Source: Thiocapsa sp. UBA6158
GTDB lineage: Bacteria; Pseudomonadota; Gammaproteobacteria; Chromatiales; Chromatiaceae
DNA: 7,605 nt
Assembly (NCBI RefSeq): GCF_002423035.1
Contig: NZ_DIUM01000051.1
Location: 1 to 7,605 of the forward strand
Direction of reading: 5' to 3'
The notes under the pieces: model-generated
What the model saw: only the letters and a program-made list of their open reading frames with translations
What the model was told of the DNA's origin: nothing
Databases searched by the model: none
Shown: piece by piece, positions 1-5,803 of the stretch
How positions within the stretch are numbered: position 1 is the first letter of the stretch
How the letters are laid out: each line of letters starts with the position of its first letter
Program-made: the position numbers and the translations under genes

Positions 1-267
1 GGGCCGTTCAACTGCCGGATCTAGGATGAAGGGCGACGGGACGACTGCGCAGGTTCCGATCAGTACACTCTCGAACGCGAGCCGACGCAGCGCAGCCTGC
101 GTCAGCCTTGACGTGACGCGTCCGAACGGCGCGATCATCTTCAGAGGCCCAAGCGTCACCACAAAGAGGCCGAGGATCTGCAGAAAGCCCAGCCGGTAAC
201 CACCCTCGTCCGCTGCCGGCGCGATGGACGGCAACAGGAGCAGAATGATCGGGAGACAGATCGTGAG
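1..267 (-). pseudogene. MarC-family membrane protein remnant (5' part; runs off left edge)
   Basis: On the minus strand this frame encodes a hydrophobic leader (CLPIILLLLPSIAPAADEGG), then GYRLGFLQILGLFVVTLGPL and KMIAPFGRVTSRLTQAALRR. The G-P-L-K-x-I-x-P-F pattern after a hydrophobic stretch, followed by an Arg-rich turn and a second hydrophobic segment, is what I recall of the N-terminal membrane segments of MarC (UPF0056) proteins, which are integral inner-membrane proteins of unclear function. The frame is open from 417 down to 1 but contains no ATG, GTG or TTG before the leader, and no ribosome-binding site is visible. From about position 45 to the edge the residues (PSPFILDPAVERP) no longer look like the family. 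I therefore read it as a decayed or rearranged gene, divergent from glpQ. A partial intact gene with a non-standard start is less likely. The assignment is from memory of the family. Confidence 0.42.
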
Positions 268-455
268 GGAGTCACACTCGGGGTATCGCTGTTTTGGCCT
301 GGACGCGGCCAGCGTGCTCGGTTCTCGCCGCGACCCGACGTCGTAAGACCATCGGCGACGGGCACCGGCAGGGTTCGGATCAACCGCAATGAGGTTAGCC
401 GCGACCTTCCGCGACGGTCAAGGCGCCGCATCGCCGGCCGGCCCATCCTGCCTTT
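268..455. other. Gene-free interval upstream of glpQ
   Basis: This interval separates the divergent MarC-like remnant from glpQ. The open frames crossing it have no recognisable product and no plausible start. I see no convincing -35/-10 pair; it presumably contains the glpQ promoter. A short inverted repeat, TGGCC/GGCCA around 295-311, is the only structure noticed and is weak. Confidence 0.5.
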
Positions 456-459
456 GGAG
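456..459 (+). promoter_or_regulatory. Ribosome-binding site (GGAG) for the original glpQ start
   Basis: GGAG lies 9 nt before the ATG at 469, a normal Shine-Dalgarno distance. No comparable site precedes the later TTG at 496 or ATG at 502. This supports 469 as the ancestral start and makes the TGA at 490-492 a lesion inside the gene rather than 5' leader. Confidence 0.55.
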
Positions 460-468
460 ACTTGCCCG

Positions 469-495
469 ATGCTGCGCCGAGTACTCCGTTGACTC
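469..495 (+). pseudogene. glpQ signal-peptide N-region, cut off by TGA at 490-492
   Basis: From ATG 469 the frame reads MLRRVLR, then TGA at codon 8, then LLPMAIAMTPTTAALP and an Ala-rich stretch before the catalytic domain, all in one frame. Together this looks like a Sec signal peptide: basic n-region, hydrophobic core, Ala-rich cleavage region, as expected for periplasmic GlpQ. One base substitution (for example from TGG or CGA) would create this stop. If the TGA is real, translation must restart downstream and the signal peptide is lost. Confidence 0.6.
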
Positions 496-1533
496 TTGCC
501 GATGGCCATCGCGATGACACCGACCACAGCTGCCCTGCCCAATGCCGCGCCGCACGCGGCTCGAGTCCCCATCGTCATCGCCCACCGCGGCGCCTCCGCA
601 TACCTTCCCGAGCACACCTTGGAGGCTAAGGCCATGGCGCACGCCATGGGCGCTGACTTTCTGGAGCAGGATGTCGTTCTCACCCGCGACGCTCAGGCGA
701 TCGTTCTTCACGATCTCTACCTGGAGAACATCACCGACGTCGCTCGGCGCTTTCCCGACCGCGCGCGTGACGACGGGCGCTGGTATGCGATCGATTTCAG
801 CCTGGCCGAGATCCGCAGTCTGCGCCTGCACGAACGGCTTGACCCCGCCACCAGCCAACCGGTTTTTTCCGAGCGGTTTCCGCCCGAGGCCGATCTGTTC
901 CGGATCCACACCCTCGAGGCAGAGCTGCGACTGATCCGCGGCCTGAACCGATCGACCGGACGGAGGGCGGGGATTTATGTGGAGTTGAAACATCCCGCGT
1001 GGCATCTCGCCGAGGGCCTGGATCCCGTACCGATCCTGATGCGCGAGCTGGATCGGGCCGGCTATCGCGGCCCGGAAGACCCTGTCTACATCCAATGCTT
1101 CGAACCCGACACCCTCAAGCGTCTGCGCGAGGAGATCGGCACGCGCATCGCCTTGATTCAACTCATCGGCGAGAAGGACTGGTCACCCGAAGATCTGCCG
1201 GTCGACTTCGAGCGGATGCGCACACCCGAGGGCCTGGCAACCGTCGCCGAGTACGCCCGGGGGATCGGCCCCTGGATCGGCCAAATCCACCGGGGCACGG
1301 ACGAAACCCATACCCACCGGGCCACACGCTTGGTCGCCGACGCCCATGCCGCGGGACTCCTCGTCCACCCCTACACCTTTCGCAGCGACGCACTCCCCGA
1401 AGGCTTCGGCGACTTCGAGGCGCTCCTGCACTTCTTCCTTGTCGATCAAGGTGTCGACGGGATCTTCACCGACCATCCAGACGTTGCCGTTCACTTGAGA
1501 AATCGGTTCATCGGCAGGCATCAAGCGGAATAG
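496..1533 (+). CDS. glpQ: Glycerophosphodiester phosphodiesterase, GlpQ type
   Basis: The enzyme hydrolyses glycerophosphodiesters from phospholipid turnover to sn-glycerol 3-phosphate and an alcohol, feeding phosphate and carbon supply. The product matches GlpQ along its length. Numbered from TTG 496, HRGASAYLPEHT is at residues 30-41 with the catalytic His30. Metal ligands Glu57 and Asp59 lie in EQDVVLT, His72 in VLHD, and Glu163 in IYVELKHP. VHPYTFRSD and the final GIFTDHPD complete the TIM-barrel signature. The open piece is 345 aa; from the probable ancestral start at 469 it would be 354 codons, close to E. coli GlpQ (358). As it stands it begins at TTG 496 or ATG 502, after an in-frame TGA, and has only half a signal peptide, so any product is probably cytoplasmic or poorly made. 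The catalytic domain shows no damage, so the stop may be recent. The gene stands alone and converges with the membrane-protein gene downstream. Confidence 0.88.
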   Translation: MPMAIAMTPTTAALPNAAPHAARVPIVIAHRGASAYLPEHTLEAKAMAHAMGADFLEQDVVLTRDAQAIVLHDLYLENITDVARRFPDRARDDGRWYAIDFSLAEIRSLRLHERLDPATSQPVFSERFPPEADLFRIHTLEAELRLIRGLNRSTGRRAGIYVELKHPAWHLAEGLDPVPILMRELDRAGYRGPEDPVYIQCFEPDTLKRLREEIGTRIALIQLIGEKDWSPEDLPVDFERMRTPEGLATVAEYARGIGPWIGQIHRGTDETHTHRATRLVADAHAAGLLVHPYTFRSDALPEGFGDFEALLHFFLVDQGVDGIFTDHPDVAVHLRNRFIGRHQAE

Positions 1534-1589
1534 ACGGCGGCCGTGCTCGAACTCGGGCGCCTGCATCGACGTCCACTGCCCTCGTCATG

Positions 1590-1604
1590 GACAGAGGGTC
1601 TGTC
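1590..1604. terminator. Short hairpin between convergent genes (possible bidirectional terminator)
   Basis: GACAGA-GGG-TCTGTC is a perfect 6-bp stem with a 3-nt loop, lying immediately beyond the stop codon of the minus-strand gene and 56 bp after the glpQ stop. The position suits shared termination, but there is no T-tract on either strand, so intrinsic termination is doubtful. Confidence 0.3.
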
Positions 1605-1607
1605 TTC

Positions 1608-2168
1608 TCAGGACGTGCGCCGAGGAGTCGGATCCATCTGCGTGACCTCCAGGGTCACCGCGGCCGAGGCGAGCGAGCACGCCAAATCACGCGCCCGCCT
1701 CACGGGAAAATGGGAGAACAACAAGGTCTCGGCCGGGCCCCATAGGGTCACCCAAGCCACGATGATGAGACTCTCGCTCAGCACCGTGATGAAACGCCCC
1801 TCGAACCAGTACACGATCGCCTCGTTGACCAAGATGACAAGTCCGACGACCAGGAAGGCGACCAGGAAGGTCCAGCGACCCTTGTAGGCCAGCCCGCGGA
1901 TCTCTTCATCCGCATCCGCGGATTCCTCGCGAAAATGGCTTCGAAGCGCGTGACGTACCTCGTCGACGCGACCCAGGTCAGCGCTCGGGACACCGACCCT
2001 GATCCGGAATCGCGAGCCTTTCGGATGGCCGGCCGCCTCCGCCCGAATTGCACGAGCGACCTCGGGGTGGATCCGGGGGTCAACCAACGGGGAACCGTCG
2101 CGATCGAGCAAACGCTCGACCGAGTGGACGTCAAACCTCAGATCGATCTCTTCTCGTATGGGCTTCAT
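1608..2168 (-). CDS. Conserved hypothetical protein with two C-terminal membrane helices
   Basis: The 186-residue product has a soluble N-terminal region (about 1-97) beginning MKPIREEIDLRFDVHSVERL. It is rich in charged residues and may contain a short alpha/beta unit around RFRIRVGVPS (53-62). Two hydrophobic helices follow, at about 100-121 (FLVAFLVVGLVILVN) and 127-143 (ITVLSESLIIVAWVTLWGP), then a basic tail (FPVRRARDL). I recall an uncharacterised proteobacterial family with the same plan: an MKPI-like start, the S-E-x-L-I-I-x-x-W-V segment, and an FPVRRAR-like tail. I know no function for it. The start at 2168 fits that family N-terminus, although the frame stays open to 2360 and no good Shine-Dalgarno site is seen. 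It diverges from nhaP2 and converges on glpQ; adjacency to a cation antiporter is suggestive only. Codon use agrees with its neighbours. Confidence 0.75.
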   Translation of the reverse strand: MKPIREEIDLRFDVHSVERLLDRDGSPLVDPRIHPEVARAIRAEAAGHPKGSRFRIRVGVPSADLGRVDEVRHALRSHFREESADADEEIRGLAYKGRWTFLVAFLVVGLVILVNEAIVYWFEGRFITVLSESLIIVAWVTLWGPAETLLFSHFPVRRARDLACSLASAAVTLEVTQMDPTPRRTS

Positions 2169-2230
2169 GGGCGTGGAGACCAAAGGTGTTGGAAGGATGT
2201 TGCTCGGCGGTTTCGTGACGAGAGCCGGAT

Positions 2231-2255
2231 GTGTCGAGCGCCGAAGCGCCGACAC
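2231..2255. repeat. Intergenic hairpin/inverted repeat between divergent genes
   Basis: GTGTCG, a bulged A, GCGC, a CGAA tetraloop, then GCGC and CGACAC form a 10-bp stem with one bulged base. It lies in the 194-bp region shared by the starts of the minus-strand membrane protein (2168) and nhaP2 (2363). There is no T-tract. It could be an operator or a 5' leader structure; its role is unknown. Confidence 0.45.
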
Positions 2256-2351
2256 GGCATGCGCTCGGTATATCATCATCCATAGACGAGGATCCGCCAC
2301 GGCGTCAATGCAGCGTACAGGATCGCAATCAAAGTGAGCCAGTTGGACCGG

Positions 2352-2357
2352 TATAAC
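2352..2357 (+). promoter_or_regulatory. Possible -10 element (TATAAC) directly before nhaP2
   Basis: TATAAC ends 5 nt before the nhaP2 ATG. If used, transcription would start at or next to the ATG and give a leaderless mRNA, which would fit the absence of a clear Shine-Dalgarno site. No matching -35 hexamer is evident, so this is a weak candidate. Confidence 0.2.
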
Positions 2358-2362
2358 CAAGC

Positions 2363-4090
2363 ATGACCGACATCGACCAGTTTGTCCTGATCGCCGGAGC
2401 CCTCTTGCTGGTGGCGATCCTCGCCAGTGCGCTCTCGTATCGGATCGGCATGCCCTTGCTCCTGGTCTTCCTGGCGGTCGGCATGCTGGCCGGCGAAGAC
2501 GGGCCCGGCGGCATCGTCTTCAACGATGTCGGCATCGCCTATGCCGTAGGCAGCGTGACGCTGGCGGTCATTCTGCTCGACGGCGGTCTGAACACCCGCT
2601 CGGAAACCTTTCGCACCAGCCTGCGTCCCGCGTTCGTCCTGGCGACCCTGGGCGTGGTGATCACCTGCGTGGTCGTAGGCCTGTTTGCCGCTTGGCTGTT
2701 GGATCTCGGCCTGCTTGAAGGCTTGCTGGTGGGCGCAGTGGTGGGCTCCACCGACGCCGCCGCGGTGTTTGCCTTGCTCCGCGCCCGTGGTCTGCAGCTC
2801 AAGGAACGGGTCACAGCCACGCTGGAAATGGAATCCGGCAGCAACGACCCCATGGCGGTCTTCCTGACGATCGCGGTCATCGAGCTGTTGGTCTCCGGGC
2901 ACTGGGTGCCGAATCTGGACGTCCTGCCGCTGTTCGTACAACAGATGGGCATGGGGTTGGTCGCGGGCATCGCCGGAGGCTACGCGCTGGATTGGCTGAC
3001 CAACCGGTTGTCGCTCGAACGCGGGATGTACCCGCTCCTGATACTCGCCGGAGGGCTCGCGGTCTATGGTTTGACCACGGTGCTGGGCGGCAGCGGCTTT
3101 CTGGCGATCTATCTGATCGGGGTCGTGCTCAGACACCGCGCGCCGCGTGAATCGCACAACATCCTCCAAGTGCACGACGGTTTTGCCTGGCTGGCACAGA
3201 TCGCCATGTTCCTGATGCTGGGCCTCCTGGCAACCCCCACCGCCCTGATCGCCGATGCGCCGGCCGCCTTCGCAATCGCCTTGGCCCTGATGTTCGTTGC
3301 CCGACCCATCGCGGTTGCAGTCTGCTTGATCCCCTTTCGGTTTCCCTGGCGCGAGCAACTCTTCATCGCTTGGGTCGGATTGCGCGGGGCAGTGCCGATC
3401 ATCCTGGCGCTGTTCCCGTTGCTGGCGGGTATCGCGCAAGCTGAGCTGATCCTGGATCTGGCCTTTTTCGTCGTGCTGATCTCGCTCACCGTGCAGGGCT
3501 GGACGATTCCACGCTTGGCGCGGCGACTCAGGCTCGAGGTGCCGGCGAAACCGGGGCCGGACGAGCGCCTGGAGCTGACACCCCGACCGGCGGACGGTCA
3601 CGCCATCCTGGGCTACCATCTGGGTACGAGCACCCGCGCACTCGGACGTCGGGCTGACGAGCTGCACCATCCCGGCGATGCCTGGGCCGTGGCGGTGCTG
3701 CGCGACGGTCGCACACTCATGCCGGAGGTCGCGGGTCCATTGACCCCCGGAGACTGGCTCTATCTGGTCGCCAAGGACGCAGACAGCGCGACGCTCGGCG
3801 ATCTACTGGTGTCCCGCGATGCACCCGCATTCCTCGACGAGCGGGTGTTCTACGGCGATTTCATCCTAAACGGCAGTGCGCCCCTCGGTGCGGTCGCGGC
3901 GCAGTACGGTCAGCCCGTAGAGGACGGGATGGAAGGCCTGACCCTGGAGCAATTCATGTGTGCCAAGCTCGACGAGCTGCCGGTCGTCGGGGATCGGGTT
4001 CGTTTGGGGAAACTCGAGCTGGTTATCCGCGACATTCGGGGTGACACCATTCATCAGGTCGGTCTGCGCATTCCGACGCATCTGCAGTGA
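2363..4090 (+). CDS. nhaP2: K+/H+ antiporter, NhaP2 (CvrA) type, CPA1 family
   Basis: This inner-membrane antiporter exchanges K+ (and in some homologues Na+ or other cations) for protons, controlling cytoplasmic ion content and volume. The 575-residue product is close to E. coli NhaP2 (578). Residues 1-390 form about a dozen hydrophobic segments carrying CPA1 landmarks: LLDGGLNT (71-78), STDAAAVFALLRARG (129-143), ESGSNDP with Asn161-Asp162 of the ion site (157-163), and VGLRGAVPI (338-346). Residues from about 402 to 483 resemble a TrkA-C (RCK-C) regulatory domain (GYHLGTSTRAL; LTPGDWLYLVA). Residues from about 495 to 571 resemble the CorC/HlyC-type transporter-associated domain (FYGDFILNG; ELPVVGDRVRLGKLELVIRD). 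This order is characteristic of NhaP2. The gene appears intact. The usp gene begins 50 bp downstream on the same strand and is probably cotranscribed; transporter-Usp pairs are common. Confidence 0.93.
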   Translation: MTDIDQFVLIAGALLLVAILASALSYRIGMPLLLVFLAVGMLAGEDGPGGIVFNDVGIAYAVGSVTLAVILLDGGLNTRSETFRTSLRPAFVLATLGVVITCVVVGLFAAWLLDLGLLEGLLVGAVVGSTDAAAVFALLRARGLQLKERVTATLEMESGSNDPMAVFLTIAVIELLVSGHWVPNLDVLPLFVQQMGMGLVAGIAGGYALDWLTNRLSLERGMYPLLILAGGLAVYGLTTVLGGSGFLAIYLIGVVLRHRAPRESHNILQVHDGFAWLAQIAMFLMLGLLATPTALIADAPAAFAIALALMFVARPIAVAVCLIPFRFPWREQLFIAWVGLRGAVPIILALFPLLAGIAQAELILDLAFFVVLISLTVQGWTIPRLARRLRLEVPAKPGPDERLELTPRPADGHAILGYHLGTSTRALGRRADELHHPGDAWAVAVLRDGRTLMPEVAGPLTPGDWLYLVAKDADSATLGDLLVSRDAPAFLDERVFYGDFILNGSAPLGAVAAQYGQPVEDGMEGLTLEQFMCAKLDELPVVGDRVRLGKLELVIRDIRGDTIHQVGLRIPTHLQ

Positions 4091-4129
4091 TGCAGCCGTC
4101 CGGAATGCATGCCGTACCATGAGCCGAAC

Positions 4130-4134
4130 AGGAG
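4130..4134 (+). promoter_or_regulatory. Ribosome-binding site (AGGAG) of the usp gene
   Basis: AGGAG lies 6 nt upstream of ATG 4141 and fixes that start. It is the strongest Shine-Dalgarno sequence in the window. Confidence 0.75.
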
Positions 4135-4140
4135 TCTGAG

Positions 4141-5115
4141 ATGAAACGCTTCAGGAACATCCTCTTCGTCGCGGATCCCGAGAAGACCTGCAGGCCCGCC
4201 TTGGAACGCGCGGTCCTGCTGGCCGAAAACAATCAGGCCGAGCTCACCGTGGTCGACGTGATTCCGCGCCTGAGCGCCGGGTTCCGCCTGCGCGACGGCG
4301 GCGCGACCGCGGAAGACCTACAGTCTGCAGCGGCGAAGCAGCACCTGTGCCGACTGGATGCGCTGATCAAACCCTACGCGCCGCGACTGGACATCCGGGT
4401 GAAGGTGCTCACGGGCACGCCTTACCTCGAGATTATTCGGGAAGTCCTGCGCAGCAAGCATGATCTGGTGATCCGCCCGCCGGAGGATGCTGGCTGGTTC
4501 GGCCGCTTGTTCGGCAGCGACGACATGAACCTGCTGCGACAGTGTCCCTGTCCGGTCTGGGCCATCAAGTGCAAGGGATCCGGGTCGTTTCAACGGATCC
4601 TGGCGGCAGTGGATGTGGACGACAGCCTCCGACCGGAGGAGATGCGGCATGCGATGAACCTCCGGATCCTGGAGATCGCGGGGACTCTGGCACTGTCGGA
4701 ATTCGCCGATCTGTATGTCGTCCATGTCTGGGATGCGATCGGCGAGATCCTCCTTCGCGGGACCGTCGTCAGTACACCGGAAACCGAGGTTGCGGTCTAT
4801 GTCGACCAGGTCCGAGAGCGCCATGCATCCTATCTGGCCGCTCTCCTGCAAGAGGTCACCGGGATCCTGGGAGCCGATGCGCTGGACTATCTGAAACCGA
4901 AAACGCACCTGGTGCGCGGAGAGGCACGAAAGAAGATCCCGGTGCTCGCGCGCAAGCTCGGTGTCGATCTTGTCGTGATGGGCACGGTCGGTCGTGGCGG
5001 TATCCCCGGATTGCTCATGGGCAACACCGCGGAGACCATCCTGCAGCAGGTTGATTGTTCGGTGCTCGCGATCAAGCCACCCGGATTCGTCACATCGGTT
5101 GCGCTGGAGGGCTGA
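4141..5115 (+). CDS. Tandem universal stress protein (two UspA domains, UspE-like)
   Basis: The 324-residue soluble protein has two Usp domains. Domain 1 (about 1-145) starts FRNILFVADPEK and ends CPCPVWAIK; its nucleotide loop is degenerate, with WFGRLFGSDDMNLL in place of the usual glycine spacing. Domain 2 (about 150-313) starts FQRILAAVDVDD and ends DCSVLAIKPPG. It keeps a canonical ATP-binding pattern, G-x2-G-x9-G-N/S-T, at Gly281, Gly284 and Gly294, in MGTVGRGGIPGLLMGNTAE. Tandem Usp proteins of this size include UspE; known members act in stress resistance and some regulate transporters. An unequal pair, one ATP-type and one degenerate domain, suggests that only the second half binds nucleotide (inference). 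The gene follows nhaP2 after 50 bp, suggesting cotranscription and a role linked to ion or osmotic stress. It appears intact. Confidence 0.9.
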   Translation: MKRFRNILFVADPEKTCRPALERAVLLAENNQAELTVVDVIPRLSAGFRLRDGGATAEDLQSAAAKQHLCRLDALIKPYAPRLDIRVKVLTGTPYLEIIREVLRSKHDLVIRPPEDAGWFGRLFGSDDMNLLRQCPCPVWAIKCKGSGSFQRILAAVDVDDSLRPEEMRHAMNLRILEIAGTLALSEFADLYVVHVWDAIGEILLRGTVVSTPETEVAVYVDQVRERHASYLAALLQEVTGILGADALDYLKPKTHLVRGEARKKIPVLARKLGVDLVVMGTVGRGGIPGLLMGNTAETILQQVDCSVLAIKPPGFVTSVALEG

Positions 5116-5117
5116 GC

Positions 5118-5136
5118 GCGGGCCAACCGCGCCCGC
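5118..5136. terminator. GC-rich hairpin just after usp (possible terminator)
   Basis: GCGGGC (5118-5123) pairs with GCCCGC (5131-5136) around a 7-nt loop, starting 2 nt after the usp stop codon. An overlapping alternative stem pairs CCCGC (5132-5136) with GCGGG (5142-5146). No T-tract follows, so it may terminate weakly, protect the 3' end, or do nothing. Confidence 0.35.
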
Positions 5137-5150
5137 TACACGGCGGGTGC

Positions 5151-5279
5151 TTAGTCCGCCTCCGCCGGCGTCCGCTTCGACACCGTGCCGAGTTCCTCCG
5201 GCCAACAGCCCGCGGGCGGCCCGAGCTCGGCGCCCTCCCCTTCGAACCGCACCAGATACAGCTCCCGTTCGGGATCCTC
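5151..5279 (-). pseudogene. Unrecognised C-terminal coding remnant, minus strand
   Basis: The minus strand encodes DPERELYLVRFEGEGAELGP and PAGCWPEELGTVSKRTPAEAD before a TAA at 5151-5153. The composition (YLVRF-x-G, CWPEEL) looks like real protein, like the end of a small beta-barrel domain, rather than an antisense shadow. Upstream of about 5279 the same frame runs antisense through the nif remnant and stops looking like protein. I cannot name the family. I read it as the tail of a gene cut off where it meets the nif debris. It could still be chance in GC-rich DNA. Confidence 0.3.
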
Positions 5280-5405
5280 TTCAAGGGCATGACGCTCAAC
5301 GAGGCACTCGAGGTCACCAACCCGGACATCGCCGACTATCTCCACGGGCTGCCGGCCGAGAAGATGCACTGCTCGGTGATGGGTCGCGAGGCACTGCAGG
5401 CGGCG
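5280..5405 (+). pseudogene. nifU: nifU fragment (end of the IscU-like scaffold domain)
   Basis: This encodes FKGMTLNEALEVTNPDIADY, LHGLPAEKMHCSVMG and REALQAA. It closely follows NifU, the scaffold on which Fe-S clusters for nitrogenase are built, over roughly residues 75-116 of the Azotobacter protein as I remember it. The Cys in EKMHCSVMG is one of the scaffold cysteines. The upstream part with the other cluster cysteines is absent: the sequence before the fragment (about 5200-5279) does not resemble NifU in any frame I read. The ferredoxin-like middle and Nfu-like C-terminal domains are also gone, because the frame passes directly into nifS sequence after REALQAA. No start codon, Shine-Dalgarno site or nif promoter is visible. 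This is a non-functional remnant. Confidence 0.82.
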
Positions 5406-5738
5406 ATCCTCTCGCTCTGTCGGCACCTGGAGACCGAGGGCGACAAGGTCCATTAACTCACCGTCGACGGCAAGGGCCTGCTGGATATCCAGCAGTACAT
5501 GAATCTGCTCTCGGAGCGTGTCGCCATCGTCTCGGTGATGTGGGCGAACAACGAATCCGGCACGTTCTTCCCGGTTCAGGAGATGGCGGAGCTGGCGAAA
5601 AGCACCTCCATCGTCGGACTCGGCAAGGCCTGCGAGATGGCGATGGAACACATCGACGACGAGAAGACCAAGGCGTGGGCCATGCGCGATCGGCTCGAAC
5701 AAGGCATCCTCGCCGCCGTGCACAACTACTTCAATTAG
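5406..5738 (+). pseudogene. nifS: nifS fragments, internally deleted and with an in-frame TAA
   Basis: NifS is the PLP-dependent cysteine desulfurase that supplies sulfur to NifU. Block 1 (about 5406-5600) reads ILSLCRHLETEGDKVH, stop TAA (5454-5456), LTVDGKGLLDIQQYMNLLSE, then VAIVSVMWANNESGTFFPVQ and EMAELAK. Block 2 (about 5601-5738) reads TSIVGLGKACEMAMEHIDDE, then KTKAWAMRDRLEQGILAAV, and ends at TAG. Both blocks align with NifS, but about 75-80 residues between them are missing, including the SGHK segment with the PLP lysine. The first ~100 residues and the C-terminal part with the active-site cysteine are also absent. The TAA sits where relatives have Tyr or Lys, so a single substitution explains it. 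The frame is shared with the nifU piece upstream and across the internal deletion. It cannot encode an active desulfurase. Confidence 0.85.
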
Positions 5739-5803
5739 GCTGCGCTCCTGCGTAAGCTCTGGCACCATGCGCGATCCATCAGCTTCATAGGATCCGCGCA
5801 ACG

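Noticed and set aside
489..494. TTGACT as a -35 promoter box near glpQ
   Set aside because: No -10 hexamer at suitable spacing (512-517 is CGATGA-like), and it lies inside the signal-peptide coding region.
500..511. Palindrome CGATGGCCATCG at the glpQ restart region
   Set aside because: It is 12 bp within coding sequence in a GC-rich genome where such palindromes arise often; no second copy supports an operator.
999..1745. 248-codon plus-strand frame overlapping glpQ
   Set aside because: It is an Arg/Pro-rich frame-shifted reading of glpQ and cannot coexist with the conserved GlpQ frame.
1849..1872. Tandem repeat GACCAGGAAGGC/GACCAGGAAGGT
   Set aside because: It encodes the repeated Phe-Leu-Val in the first membrane helix of the minus-strand protein and has only two copies.
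2276..3670. 464-codon minus-strand open frame opposite nhaP2
   Set aside because: It lies entirely antisense to a clear NhaP2 gene and is rich in Gln, Asp, Arg and His, typical of an antisense shadow in GC-rich DNA; no domain is recognisable.
4318..5205. 295-codon minus-strand open frame opposite usp
   Set aside because: It is antisense to the tandem Usp gene, has low-complexity polar composition and no motif.
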